A stretch of 64,000 nucleotides of DNA from positions 992,001-1,056,000 of the forward strand of contig CAVTYH010000001.1 of the NCBI GenBank assembly GCA_963738835.1, in the 5' to 3' direction. Position numbers and translations under genes: made by a program. This DNA comes from CAVTYH01 sp963738835. Its GTDB lineage: Bacteria > Planctomycetota > Planctomycetia > Pirellulales > JADZDJ01. This document shows positions 19,164 through 27,810 of this stretch, piece by piece (the stretch's first letter is position 1; each line of letters starts with the position of its first letter). The notes beneath the pieces are model-generated. The model worked only from the letters and a program-made list of their open reading frames with translations. It made no database searches and was not told the origin of the DNA.

Positions 19164-19610
19164 TTACTTCTTCTCGTCGGCCGGTGACGCTTTTGGCTCG
19201 CCGCCGGGCAGTTTGCCGGCTTTGATCAAATCGCCAAAGGTCGGCGATTTTGGATCCTTGGCGTCGACGTGTGCTGCGAGAGCTTTCTCAAAGGCCTCCT
19301 CAATTTTCTTGGGATCTTTTTCACCTTTCCAGTCAGCGGGAGCATCCTTGGGCTTGATGATCTCGGCCAATTGCTTGCCGAATACGTTGCGGTTCTTTTT
19401 GCTCTCGCCTTCATGGCACACTCCGCACTTGGCCGATTTCACGGCGGCAGCAAACGCCTTCTCTGCCGGATCGGTGCTGTCGGCTTTGACAAACTTGGCG
19501 GCAAATGCCTTGGCATACGGCGGGCGAGATTGGGCCTGTTCGGTGCTAAAAGCAAACACGAGCAACATTGCGGTCAGCGCGGAAAACGAGACGAGGCAGA
19601 ACTTCTTCAT
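19164..19610 (-). CDS. Exported cytochrome-c-like protein with one CxxCH motif
   Basis: 148 residues. A signal peptide (MKKFCLVSFSALTAMLLVFA, cleavage near STEQAQS) precedes a helical, Lys-rich domain with a single heme-binding motif SAKCGVCHEGESKKN at about residues 61-75. The rest is highly charged (Lys, Glu, Pro/Ala) and lacks a second heme site. It should be a small periplasmic monoheme protein, possibly for electron transfer; whether the distal axial ligand is present is unclear. It converges on the gene at 18356. Confidence 0.75.
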   Translation of the reverse strand: MKKFCLVSFSALTAMLLVFAFSTEQAQSRPPYAKAFAAKFVKADSTDPAEKAFAAAVKSAKCGVCHEGESKKNRNVFGKQLAEIIKPKDAPADWKGEKDPKKIEEAFEKALAAHVDAKDPKSPTFGDLIKAGKLPGGEPKASPADEKK

Positions 19611-19826
19611 GCTGGAGCTACTCCTGATGGATTGAGGACGCCTTCAGAAACTCGAAGGCACGACACGCGGGTTAGTGTTGCCAGGCGCCGCTCGACACAA
19701 TCGACGGCGTACGAGGTATAGGCTACTGAAAGTTTACTCCTGTCAGGTCCATCAAAATAGAGTCTGGCCGCGACGGTCTGTCAAGCGTTTTTCTCGCTGG
19801 CACAAAGTATAACGATTGTGCCCGGC

Positions 19827-21280
19827 TTACGGCCCGACATGATTAGCTGCTGGGTCTATCCCAGAGGCAGGCGGTGACGGCTGGTCGGTCTGTGACGGAC
19901 TTTGCGGCGTGGGGCTGCCGGCTGAACCAATCGGAGAATCGGCCCCGTCGGGCAGTAACCTTCGTTCCAGGCCATTACCGCTTGAATCGGTCGTGGAGTG
20001 CGAAAGCGGTGGTGGCGCCGCTTGTTCAGCTTCGTGCGACCAGATCAAACCCATTGCGGCCACTATTCCGACCAGCGCCAAGAGTGGAGCAATCCAAGGC
20101 AAGTGCCGTTCCCAAACGGTTGGCTGAACATCAGAGGGCGGAAGCCAGACCACACTTGTTGGAGTTGGCGCTTCCAAACCGTGGCGTCCGGCCAGGGCAG
20201 CCAAATCGGCGACTAAATCTTCCGGCGCTTGGTAGCGCTTGGCGGGTGATTTGGCCAGCATGCGCCACAAGAGCCGCAGCAGATCGTCGGGCAAGTCGGA
20301 ACGGAATTCGCACGGGTCGGGCGGATCATCGCCTTGATGCTGCAACAGCTTCTGCAGCACCGTGCCATCGGGAAACGGCGGCCGGCCCGTAAGCATGAAG
20401 TACAACGTGCAGCCCAGCGAATAGATGTCGCTGCGCACGTCGGCGCTGCGCGGGTCGCGGGCTTGCTCTGGCGAAATGTAATCGAACGTGCCCAGCGTAA
20501 CGCCGCTGGCTGTCAGATCATTTGCCGCGGGTTCAACCTGATGCAGCCGGGCCAAGCCCATATCGACCAGCTTGGCGCAACCATCGGGCGTAATGAGCAC
20601 ATTCGAGGGCTTGATGTCGCGGTGAACCACATCACGACGGCTGGCGTGCGAAAGGGCGTCGGCGATCTGCAGCGTGTAGCTGACGGCGTCGAGCCAATGG
20701 CAATGGGCCTTGCTGATCGACCAGATCGCGCAGGTTGACGCCCTCGATGAACTCGAAGACGATGTAGTGCCAGCCGCGATCTTCGCCCACGTAATAGACT
20801 CGGCTGATGTTGTCGTGATCGAGCCGGGCGGCCGACTGGGCTTCGTTTTGAAAGCGACGCAGCGTTTCTTCATCGCTCGATTGATCCTGCGACAGCACCT
20901 TCACCGCCACCGTGCGATTGAGCATGGTGTCGTGAGCCCGAAACACGGCGCCCATGCCGCCGCCGCCGACGAACTCGAGCAACTCGAAATGATTCAAGCC
21001 GTTCGCCTTCCAGCAGCCGGCCCATGTCACGGGGGTGAATTGCGGTGAGCGGATATTGGGCCAGGGCCGGCGTCTTGGTAATGACGGTGGGTTGTGAATC
21101 GATCGGTTGGCTGCCGGCCGGAACTATGCTGTCCGACGGCAAGACTTTGGATCCCGGTCGAAGGGGACACGAAGTCGAACCACTCTGGGCCGCATCAATA
21201 GAACCCGAGGGCTGGTTCTGCTGCGGCTGTGGAGGTTGCGGCGGTAGCGATTGCCGGCGGGTAGATCCGTGCTCGGTCAT
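19827..21280 (-). CDS. Membrane-anchored Ser/Thr protein kinase, Hanks type (two frame breaks)
   Basis: About 484 residues assembled from three frames. A Gln/Pro/Ser-rich N-terminal stretch precedes a complete kinase: glycine loop (FVGGGGMGAVFRAHD), catalytic Lys (VAVKVLS), HRDIKPSN with the catalytic Asp, DMGLA in place of DFGLA, activation segment GTFDYISPEQARD, and PFPDGTVLQKLL. A membrane helix (IAPLLALVGIVAAMGLIW) follows, then a Pro/Ser-rich tail. Starting from the ATG at 21280, the frame shifts near 21005 (RL to NHFELLEFVG) and near 20695 (GPLPL to LDAVSYTLQIADAL). Planctomycetes carry many such kinases; the substrate is unknown. Confidence 0.88.
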
Positions 21281-21748
21281 AATCGATCGCTTTGCCGGAC
21301 TTTGGAAACCGTGATTGCCGAAGAGAAGGAGAGAAAAGGATGGGCCGGCAGGAAGGATCGTTCCATCGATTTTAATCCCCACTTGGCAGACGGGTCAATT
21401 TGCGGCTGCCCTCAGGTGGCGTAAGAGCCATTCGCCGGACGTCAAATCGAATTCTTTTCATCCCTCGTCGACGCTCCCGACCCAATTTAACGCTTTCGTC
21501 GACCCTGCCGGCTGGACACTATCGGCGGTGTGAAAATGGCCGCTGCCCATTTCTTGTGCAGTTGATCGGCTGCACGCTTTTGAGCAGCCTTGCCGCGAGT
21601 TTTAGCAGCCACTTCTTCTCGGCCGTAAGTGCTATCAATGCAATGACATCGGAGCTTTGCTTGACAGCATGCCATCATTCCGTCAAACCGCAGCCGTGTG
21701 GCTGTAGGGAATGGAGTCTGTAGACCCGAGATGTCCGAGGAGAACGAC
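21281..21748. other. Gene-free stretch between kinase and ribbon-helix-helix gene
   Basis: 468 bases separating two divergently oriented genes. No frame here has coding character or a ribosome-binding site. A TTGACA occurs at 21661, but I see no -10 element at a useful distance. It presumably holds promoters for both genes; nothing more can be supported. Confidence 0.5.
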
Positions 21749-22222
21749 ATGGATCACAAACCGCAGGAAGTGTTTCGAACCGCTCAAACCCTATTTCATC
21801 AGAATCCCGACTGGGTAACGTTTTTCCGTGAGGTGCTGGGCCTGAACGGCATCGTGCGGCAAATGTACCCCTCTGCCCAAGCGCTGACCGAGTTCGAAAA
21901 GACCACCGAATACGCCGAGATCCAGCAGATGCTGGCCAAGCTGCGGGTCGAAGGCCCACCGGTGCCGGAAGATAAAGAGCCGACCCGGGTCATTACGGTT
22001 CGGCTTCCTAAGAGCTTGCACGAGTTCCTTCAGGTCGAGGCCCACGAGAAATGCACCAGCATGAACCAGCTCTGCATCTCGAAGCTGGTCCAGTGGCTCG
22101 ACAGCGATCTGGCCGCCTCGAAGGCCGCTTCCGGATCGACTACCGGTGGATCGCCGGTCTCGAAGCCGCAGCCGCCACGCCGCCGGCATGAACACGAGGA
22201 AGCCGCCACGGCAGGACTGTAA
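21749..22222 (+). CDS. Ribbon-helix-helix (Arc/CopG-like) DNA-binding protein
   Basis: 157 residues from the ATG at 21749, chosen because GAGGAG ends 6 bases upstream. An N-terminal helical part (EVFRTAQTLFHQNPDWVTFF, about residues 8-27) is followed by the RHH motif TRVITVRLPKSLHEFLQVEA...CTSMNQLCISKLVQWL: one beta strand and two helices that dimerise and contact the DNA major groove. A Ser/Pro-rich basic tail ends the protein. No toxin gene lies beside it, so it is more likely a stand-alone regulator than an antitoxin. It converges on RNase P RNA through a variant of repeat A. Confidence 0.72.
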   Translation: MDHKPQEVFRTAQTLFHQNPDWVTFFREVLGLNGIVRQMYPSAQALTEFEKTTEYAEIQQMLAKLRVEGPPVPEDKEPTRVITVRLPKSLHEFLQVEAHEKCTSMNQLCISKLVQWLDSDLAASKAASGSTTGGSPVSKPQPPRRRHEHEEAATAGL

Positions 22223-22255
22223 GAGCAACTGACGGCGACCGAAGTCAAACCGAAC

Positions 22256-22303
22256 AAGCCCAGGGACCATTGCGGCAACAGTGCCCGCAACCCCTGGGCT
22301 TTT
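22256..22303. terminator. Palindromic repeat A, copy 3, with an inserted centre
   Basis: The arms AAGCCCAGGG and CCCCTGGGCTTTT remain, but the centre is expanded and partly self-complementary (GCGGCAACAGTGCCCGC). It lies between the convergent RHH gene and rnpB. Confidence 0.6.
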
Positions 22304-22338
22304 AACCGTCTGTTCGCAAGTCAATCCCCAAAAAAATC

Positions 22339-22884
22339 GGTTCGAAGTGGACCTGTAAGCCGGGTTTTGTCCTTGGCGTGTTGGGCACGGAGGCCCGACG
22401 CCAGTGGCGGTCATTTCTCTACGACGCCGATTGCTCGGAGTCTGTTGTGCGCGGGTCTCGCGACCATCGCACCTTAGCAGCCTACCCGGAAGTTCTGCCG
22501 GATCGGACCGATCCGCCGCGGCACACGGCTGGACGAGCCAGCAGTGCCACCCGCGCTACTTCCTGTTTGGCCTTGCTCCCAGTGGGGTTTGCCTAGCCAG
22601 GCCGGTTGCCCGACCTGCTGGTGTGCTCTTACCGCACCGTTTCACCCTTACCGAAAAGACAGAGTGAGTGGTGAGTGGTGAGTGGTCAATTGCCAGCGCC
22701 ATTAGCATTTATCTACCACTCACTACTCACCACTCACCTGCATTCCCGGCGGTTTGCTTTCTGTTGCACTATCCCTGGCCTTGCGGCCGGTGGCTGTTAG
22801 CCACCACTGTGCCCTTTGGAGCCCGGACTTTCCTCCCGCTGAAGTTTGACCTTCAGCCGGCGACCACCCGGTCCACTTCGAACC
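22339..22884 (-). ncRNA. rnpB: RNase P RNA, with an extended hairpin made of heptamer repeats
   Basis: On the minus strand the conserved pieces occur in order: GAGGAAAGTCCGGGCTCC near the 5' end, AACAGAAAGCAAACCGCC, GGTAAGGGTGAAACGGTGCG with GGTAAGAGCACACC, AGAGAAATGACCG, and ACAAAACCCGGCTTACAGG at the 3' end. The terminal stem is exceptionally clear: GGTTCGAAGTGGACC at one end pairs over 15 bp with GGTCCACTTCGAACC at the other, followed by a T-run (termination). This is the catalytic RNA that matures tRNA 5' ends. It is about 546 nt, longer than the usual 350-420. Part of the excess is a hairpin at 22664-22737 between the P7 strand and the GGTAAGGGTGAAA block, where P8/P9 lies. Confidence 0.95.
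22664..22737. repeat. Heptamer repeats forming an inverted pair inside rnpB
   Basis: GTGAGTG occurs three times in a row at 22664-22684. At 22717-22737 stand CACTCAC, TACTCAC, CACTCAC, so the two arms pair over 20 of 21 positions around a 32-base loop. The arrays lie wholly within the transcribed RNase P RNA. Confidence 0.85.
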
Positions 22885-22950
22885 GTTTGAATTGTACGAT
22901 ATCGACACCCTTGCGGCCCACCAAGTTCGTTTGCTTTTGCCGATTCGTGC

Positions 22951-23624
22951 TTACTTTCCTCCCGGCAAGCCGGCTGGGTTCGGTTGAGTTCCTTGCGGAG
23001 TGCCGCCGGTGGGCATCATGCCGGCAAAATCGATCAACCAGACGTCGCCGATTTTTTGAAACTTGGCATCTTGCTTTTCTTCTCCGGTGGCTCTCTTGGT
23101 CTTGATCGTTCCGCTGGCCGTGTTGCCTTCCACTTTGACATCTTCCAAGGTGGCATTTTCGAATTCCTTCGCGCCGGCGCGGCAGCGGCATCTTTATTCG
23201 GCGAATTCTTTTCCATCCACGTCATGATCTCCGCAATGCACGCCGGTTTGTCTTTCACGCCCCCCACCATTTGCTTCATGAAAGACTTGGGATCGTTCAT
23301 GTTGGGCGGCGGCCCGGTCATATCGAGCTTCTTGACTCCATGCTTTTCCAAAATCTGGTTGGCTTCGGTGTTCTTGCTCGGATCGAGCATGGCCATCATG
23401 TTCAAACCCATTGCCATTGCGCCCAAAACCACTTCCTGCGAATCGGGTGTCGTTTGCGCGAAAGCCTTTTGAAAATCTTTGGCTTGCGTGGCCGATTTGA
23501 AGTTGTCAAACACCGCTTGCGGCGTGGCGCCGCCGCCGGAACTGCTACTGCCGCCACTGCCACTGCAGCCGGCAAATGCCAGAACGACCGCCGCCATGGC
23601 CAGACTACATTTTTGCTGGGTCAT
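22951..23624 (-). CDS. Lipoprotein of unknown function (one frame break)
   Basis: About 224 residues after repair. The start MTQQKCSLAMAAVVLAFAGC is a lipoprotein signal ending in the lipobox LAFAGC, followed by a Ser/Gly-rich tether and a helical domain (TPQAVFDNFKSATQAKDFQK, about residues 35-54). Its C-terminal part (LEDVKVEGNTASGTIKTKRA, then IGDVWLIDFAGM) is in another frame; a single base missing near 23150 joins them at KEFENATLEDVKV. The C-terminal strands look like an NTF2-like or SnoaL-like fold, a frequent planctomycete layout; this is a guess. Confidence 0.6.
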
Positions 23625-23810
23625 CGTGTGACTTCCTTTCCAGTTTTGCGGCGCTTCACGCGCCGATGCAGATAGTGCAAACATCGTGCATTACTGTCAT
23701 GCCTTGCCGGTCCTGCGTCAAGTAGATGGAAGGCTTGTGGTAAAGCTGAAGGGTGGTTCGTGAGTCGTGGTTGGTTAACTTCGGCCTTCTGTCCGACAAA
23801 TTGCCGGCAG

Positions 23811-24090
23811 GCGACAAAACTCGTCGCCAAACGGCAATGTTTTCCGATCTGCTGCGCTGAATTTTGTCGCGTTCCCAGGGGGTCCCATTTTTTTCGCGAC
23901 AAAACTCGCCGAGTTTTGCGCGTCGCCAGCGCCATTTCGTGCGAGAATTCCCGAGCGCTGGCGCAAAGACCAGCGACAAAACTCACCGAGTATTGTCGTT
24001 CCCCACTCATTTTTCACGTCTCCAACCATTGTTAACTCAAGTCCGATCCAACCTTTGCGCTGTTGCGATGCAAACGACAAAATTCTCCGC
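23811..24090. repeat. Second cluster of GACAAAA/TTTTGTC elements in a gene-free stretch
   Basis: The gap 23625-24343 has no supported gene. It contains GCGACAAAACTCGTCGCC at 23811, GAATTTTGTCGC at 23859-23870, the inverted pair CGACAAAACTCGCCGAGTTT at 23897-23916, AGCGACAAAACTCACCGAG with TATTGTCGT at 23972-23999, and ACGACAAAATTCTCCGC at 24074-24090. The consensus CGACAAAACTC-NC-CGAGTTTTGTCG is an inverted repeat. It matches the cluster at 8576-8783 but not the palindromes A and B. Confidence 0.6.
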
Positions 24091-24343
24091 CTCCCTTGCC
24101 CTCCGGGAAAGGCCTGCCGCCTACGATTCCGAATTGCCAAAGATCATTGCCGGGAACATCAGGGTTCCGCCCTGCAATATAATGTACAAGTGTATCATTT
24201 GTCAAGGGGCATTGTGGGCCAATCGCGTGTTTTGGCGGTATTTTCGAGGCAGTTGAACGCGACTCCAACTCAAACTACGTTACAGAGGATTCCGTGTTCG
24301 CTGTGGGGGGTGATCGAGCCGTTCTCGCAACGCTGTTGGGCAA

Positions 24344-25820
24344 ATGTTCGAGCAAGCATTCAAAAACATCGATGACGTGCTCTGGAAAGAGGCCGGTTGC
24401 ACCACGGAACTGGACTACACCGAGCAGACTTCCTGGCTGCTGTTCCTCAAATACCTCGATGGACTCGAGCAAGACAAGGCAGATGGAGGCGGAGCTGGAA
24501 GGGGAAGACAGTATCGATACATCCTCGACAAGCCGTACCGTTGGGAGGTCTGGGCCGCCCCCAAGGGTCAAAGACGGCAAGATTGACCACAACAAGGCAC
24601 TGACTGGCGACGACCTGCGCGAATTCGTCAACCGGAAGCTTTTCCCTTATCTGCACGGCTTCACGCAGAAGGCCAGCGGGCCGAACACCATCGAATACAA
24701 GATCGGCGAGATTTTCGGCGAGATCAAAAACAAGATCCACAGCGGTTACAACCTCCGCGAAATCATCGACCACATCGACGAACTGCGCTTCCGCTCTCAG
24801 ACAGAAAAGCACGAGCTTTCGCATCTGTACGAAGCGAAGATCAAGCAACATGGGCAACGCCGGCCGCAATGGCGGCGAGTATTACACGCCACGCCCGCTG
24901 ATTCGCGCCATGGTGCAAGTGGTCAAGCCGAAGATCGGCGAAACGCATTTACGACGGCGCTTGCGGGTCGGCCGGCTTCTTGTGCGAATCGTTCTGTAGT
25001 TGATCCTGAAAAAAAATCCCGAAGCGAATGGCCTCACCACAGAAGACCTGAAGACCCTGCAAGAGCGCACATTCTACGGCAAGGAAAAGAAGTCGCTGGC
25101 CTACGTCATCGCGATCATGAACATGATTCTGCACGGCATCGAGGCGCCGAACATCGTCCACACCAACACGCTCACCGAAAACCTGGCCGACATTCAGGAG
25201 AAGGACCGCTTCGACGTCGTGCTGGCCAATCCGCCCTTCGGCGGCAAGGAGCGCAAGGAAGTGCAGCAGAACTTCCCCATCCGTACCGGCGAAACGGCTT
25301 TCTGTTCCTGCAGCACTTCATCAAGATGCTCAAGGCCGGCGGTCGGGCGGCGTGGTCATCAAGAACACGTTCCTCTCCAACACCGACAATGCCTCGGTCA
25401 GTCTGCGCAAAGCTGTTGCTGGAAAGTTGCAGCCTGCACACCGTGCTCGACTGCCCCGGCGGCACGTTCCAGGGCGCGGGCGTCAAGACAGTGGTGCTCT
25501 TTTTCGAGAAGGGCGCACCGACCCGCAAGATCTGGTACTACCAACTCGACCCCGGTCGCAACCTCGGCAAGACCAACCCGCTCAACGACGACGATCTGAA
25601 GGAGTTCGTCGCAGCTGCAAAAGAAGCTTTGCCGACTCGCCGAAAAGTCTGGAGCGTGGACGCCAAGTCCATCGACCCGACGACCTTTGATCTTTCGGTG
25701 AAGAACCCTAACGGCGGCGAGGAAGTGACCCACCGCAGCCCCGAAGAGATCATGGACGAAATCGCCGCCCTGGACGCCGAGAGTGCGGAAGTGCTGCGAA
25801 CCATCCGGGGGTTGCTATGA
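24344..25820 (+). CDS. hsdM: Type I restriction-modification DNA methyltransferase subunit HsdM (many frame breaks)
   Basis: Homology runs from MFEQAFKNIDDVLWKEAGCT at 24344 to the stop at 25820, about 490 residues, but in alternating frames. Recognisable parts in order: an N-terminal helical domain (TSWLLFLKYLDGLEQDKAD, then GYNLREIIDHIDELRF), GGEYYTPRPLIRAMVQVVKP, SAM-binding motif YDGACGSAGFL near 24955, catalytic motif VVLANPPFGGKERKE at about 25220, and a C-terminal domain (TVVLFFEKGAPTRKIWYYQL onward). It methylates adenine in the recognition site given by HsdS. At least six to eight indels are needed to restore one frame, many more than in neighbours, so the gene could be a true pseudogene or a badly sequenced one. 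Its stop overlaps the hsdS start. Confidence 0.85.
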
Positions 25821-27018
25821 AGAGCGGGATGGGCGAAAAAGCCTCTCGCGAGAGCTTTGCGAGGTTTTCGCGGACGGCGATTGGGTCCGAAAGCAAAGAC
25901 CAATCGCCACACGGCATTCGGCTGATTCAGACCGGCAATGTTGGCGGGGGAGTCTTCAAGGATCGTGCCGAGGAAAGCGCACTACATTTCGAATGCGACA
26001 TTCAAACGTCTGCGGTGCACGGAGATTTTCGAGGGCGACTGCCTAATCTCGCGATTGCCTGACCCCGTTGGGCGAAGCTGCATTATGCCGGAGACAGGCG
26101 AGCGGAAGGTTACCGCTGTTGATTGCACGATTGTCCGCTTCAACCCGAAGGAGATGCTTCCACCGTTCTTCAACTTATATTCGCAGTCCGAAATTTGCAT
26201 CAAGACAGTCGCCAGAGGAATGCACCGGCACGACTCGCGACCGGATTAGCCGAACAATCTTTCACTGACTCCGATTCCCGTCCCCCCACTCCCCGAACAG
26301 CGGCGGATCGTCGGTATCCTCGACGAAGCGTTTGACGGCATCGCCACCGCCAAAGCCAACGCCGAAAAGAACCTACAGAACGCCCGTGCTCTGTTTGAAA
26401 GCCACCTGCAAGCCGTTTTCACCCAACGCGGCGAGGGGTGGGCGGAGAAGAAGTTGAGCGAAGTCTGTCGCCATCACCTCAACCCTCGTTGACCCCCGCA
26501 AAGCCGAGTTCCTCGACTTGATCCATGTCGGCGCAGGAAACATCGAGTCACAGACTGGTGTCTTTGTGGACCTCAAGACTGCGCACGAAGAAGGAGTGAT
26601 TTCCGGCAAGTTTCTCTTCGACGAATCAATGGTGCTCTACAGCAAGATTCGTCCTTACCTCATGAAGGTGGCGCGTCCCGAATTCAGCGGCTTGTGCAGT
26701 GCAGACATGTATCCGCTCGCGCCGCTCCCGAACCGGATTACTCGCGACTACTTCTTCCATTTGCTGCTGAGCAAACCCTTCACCGAGTATGCGATCCAAG
26801 GTTCGGCCCGCGCAGGAATGCCGAAGGTCAATCGAGACCATCTTTTCGAGTTCCGGGTATGGCTGCCCGCTGTGAAAAAGCAAAAGGAATTGGCAGGAAA
26901 GCTCGACGCTCTCCACGAAGAAACCCAACGTCTCGAATCCCTCTACCAGCGTAAGCTCGCCGCGCTCGACGAGTTGAAGAAGTCACTGCTGCACAGGGCC
27001 TTCAGCGGGGAGTTGTAG
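25817..27018 (+). CDS. hsdS: Type I restriction-modification specificity subunit HsdS (several frame breaks)
   Basis: The ATG at 25817 overlaps the hsdM stop (ATGA). After repair about 400 residues form the usual two target-recognition domains with a central helical spacer (IPVPPLPEQRRIVGILDEAF, then AEKNLQNARALFESHLQAVF) and a C-terminal one (ELAGKLDALHEETQRLESLY, ending SLLHRAFSGEL). TRD1 includes SPHGIRLIQTGNVG and GDCLISRLPDPVG; TRD2 LIHVGAGNIESQTGVFVDLK. HsdS decides which bipartite sequence is methylated and cut; the site cannot be predicted. Frame breaks occur near 25960, 26215 and 26485; 26518-27018 is one open piece. Confidence 0.82.
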
Positions 27019-27069
27019 GCGAACGTCGGAACGCACGCCTGACTTACGTCGCGGAGTCGGGGAGTCGGG

Positions 27070-27129
27070 CACGTCGGGCTGACGCCGCGACGCTCCGGCT
27101 AATGTGCGTCGCGGCGTCAGCCCGACGTG
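27070..27129. repeat. REP doublet (REPIN-like), left side of the transposase
   Basis: CACGTCGGGCTGACGCCG starts a 24-bp arm at 27070 whose exact reverse complement ends at 27129, with a 12-base loop. Degenerate fragments of the same sequence extend left toward hsdS. It lies about 45 bases before the transposase start. Confidence 0.8.
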
Positions 27130-27174
27130 TCTTACGCTCGACGCTCGCCTTTGCGGGAGGTTAGAATCGGCGGC

Positions 27175-27747
27175 ATGGACCAGTACTGGCTGCTCACGAA
27201 CACATGCTACGGCAACTGGCTACCGGGCGATGCGCGGGGCTTCGTCGGGCGAGTGTGGGAGCATCGGCCAGGAGATCCGGCGAAGCAAGCGCGGGTCGTG
27301 CATCACCGGCCCGGGGAAGATTACGACAAGGCGATGCCGGGCCTGGAAGCGAAGTCGCGGCGGTTGATGTCTGGGCCTCCGATCCAGTTGACGACGGTCC
27401 AGGCGGAGGTTGCCCTTGTGCAGTTTCAAGAGACGGCCCGGTTCCGCCAGTGGGAACTGCGGGCCGTGGCGGTGATGTTCAACCACTTTCACATCGTGGT
27501 TGGGGCGATGGGAGATTTGAAGCCGGCGAAGATTCTGGGCGACTTCAAGAGCTGGGCGACGCGCCGGCTCGGCGAGCGTTTCGGCCAGCCGAAGTCGGAA
27601 ACCTGGTGGACAGAGCGCGGGTCGAAGCGGAGGCTGCCGGATGAACGGGCCGTGGCGGCGGCTGTTCGGTATGTGCTGTATAAGCAGCCGAATCCGTTGG
27701 TCACGTGGTCGTCGGAGACGGGGTTGCAGCGTGGGGCGTTGGGTTGA
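27175..27747 (+). CDS. REP-associated tyrosine transposase (RAYT, IS200/Y1 family)
   Basis: 190 residues from ATG 27175. The Y1-transposase core is clear: MDQYWLLTNTCYGNWLPGDA (strand and turn typical of the family), the divalent-metal HUH motif in AVMFNHFHIVVGA at about residues 99-111, GDFKSWATRRLGERFGQPKS, and a C-terminal helix with the candidate nucleophile tyrosine in AVRYVLYKQPNPL. RAYTs act on REP palindromes rather than move as a classical IS. REP sequences on both sides (27070-27129 and 27751-27774) are in the expected arrangement. It interrupts the type I operon between hsdS and hsdR without touching either. Confidence 0.88.
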   Translation: MDQYWLLTNTCYGNWLPGDARGFVGRVWEHRPGDPAKQARVVHHRPGEDYDKAMPGLEAKSRRLMSGPPIQLTTVQAEVALVQFQETARFRQWELRAVAVMFNHFHIVVGAMGDLKPAKILGDFKSWATRRLGERFGQPKSETWWTERGSKRRLPDERAVAAAVRYVLYKQPNPLVTWSSETGLQRGALG

Positions 27748-27750
27748 GGG

Positions 27751-27774
27751 CACGTCGGGCTGACGCCGCGACGC
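27751..27774. repeat. REP element, right side of the transposase
   Basis: An exact copy of the left arm (CACGTCGGGCTGACGCCG and on) begins four bases after the transposase stop. A shortened relative (GGCGCGACG) follows at about 27785. It sits in the leader of hsdR. Confidence 0.8.
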
Positions 27775-27810
27775 TCGGGCGGATGGCGCGACGTTTGGTT
27801 GGGAAAAAAT

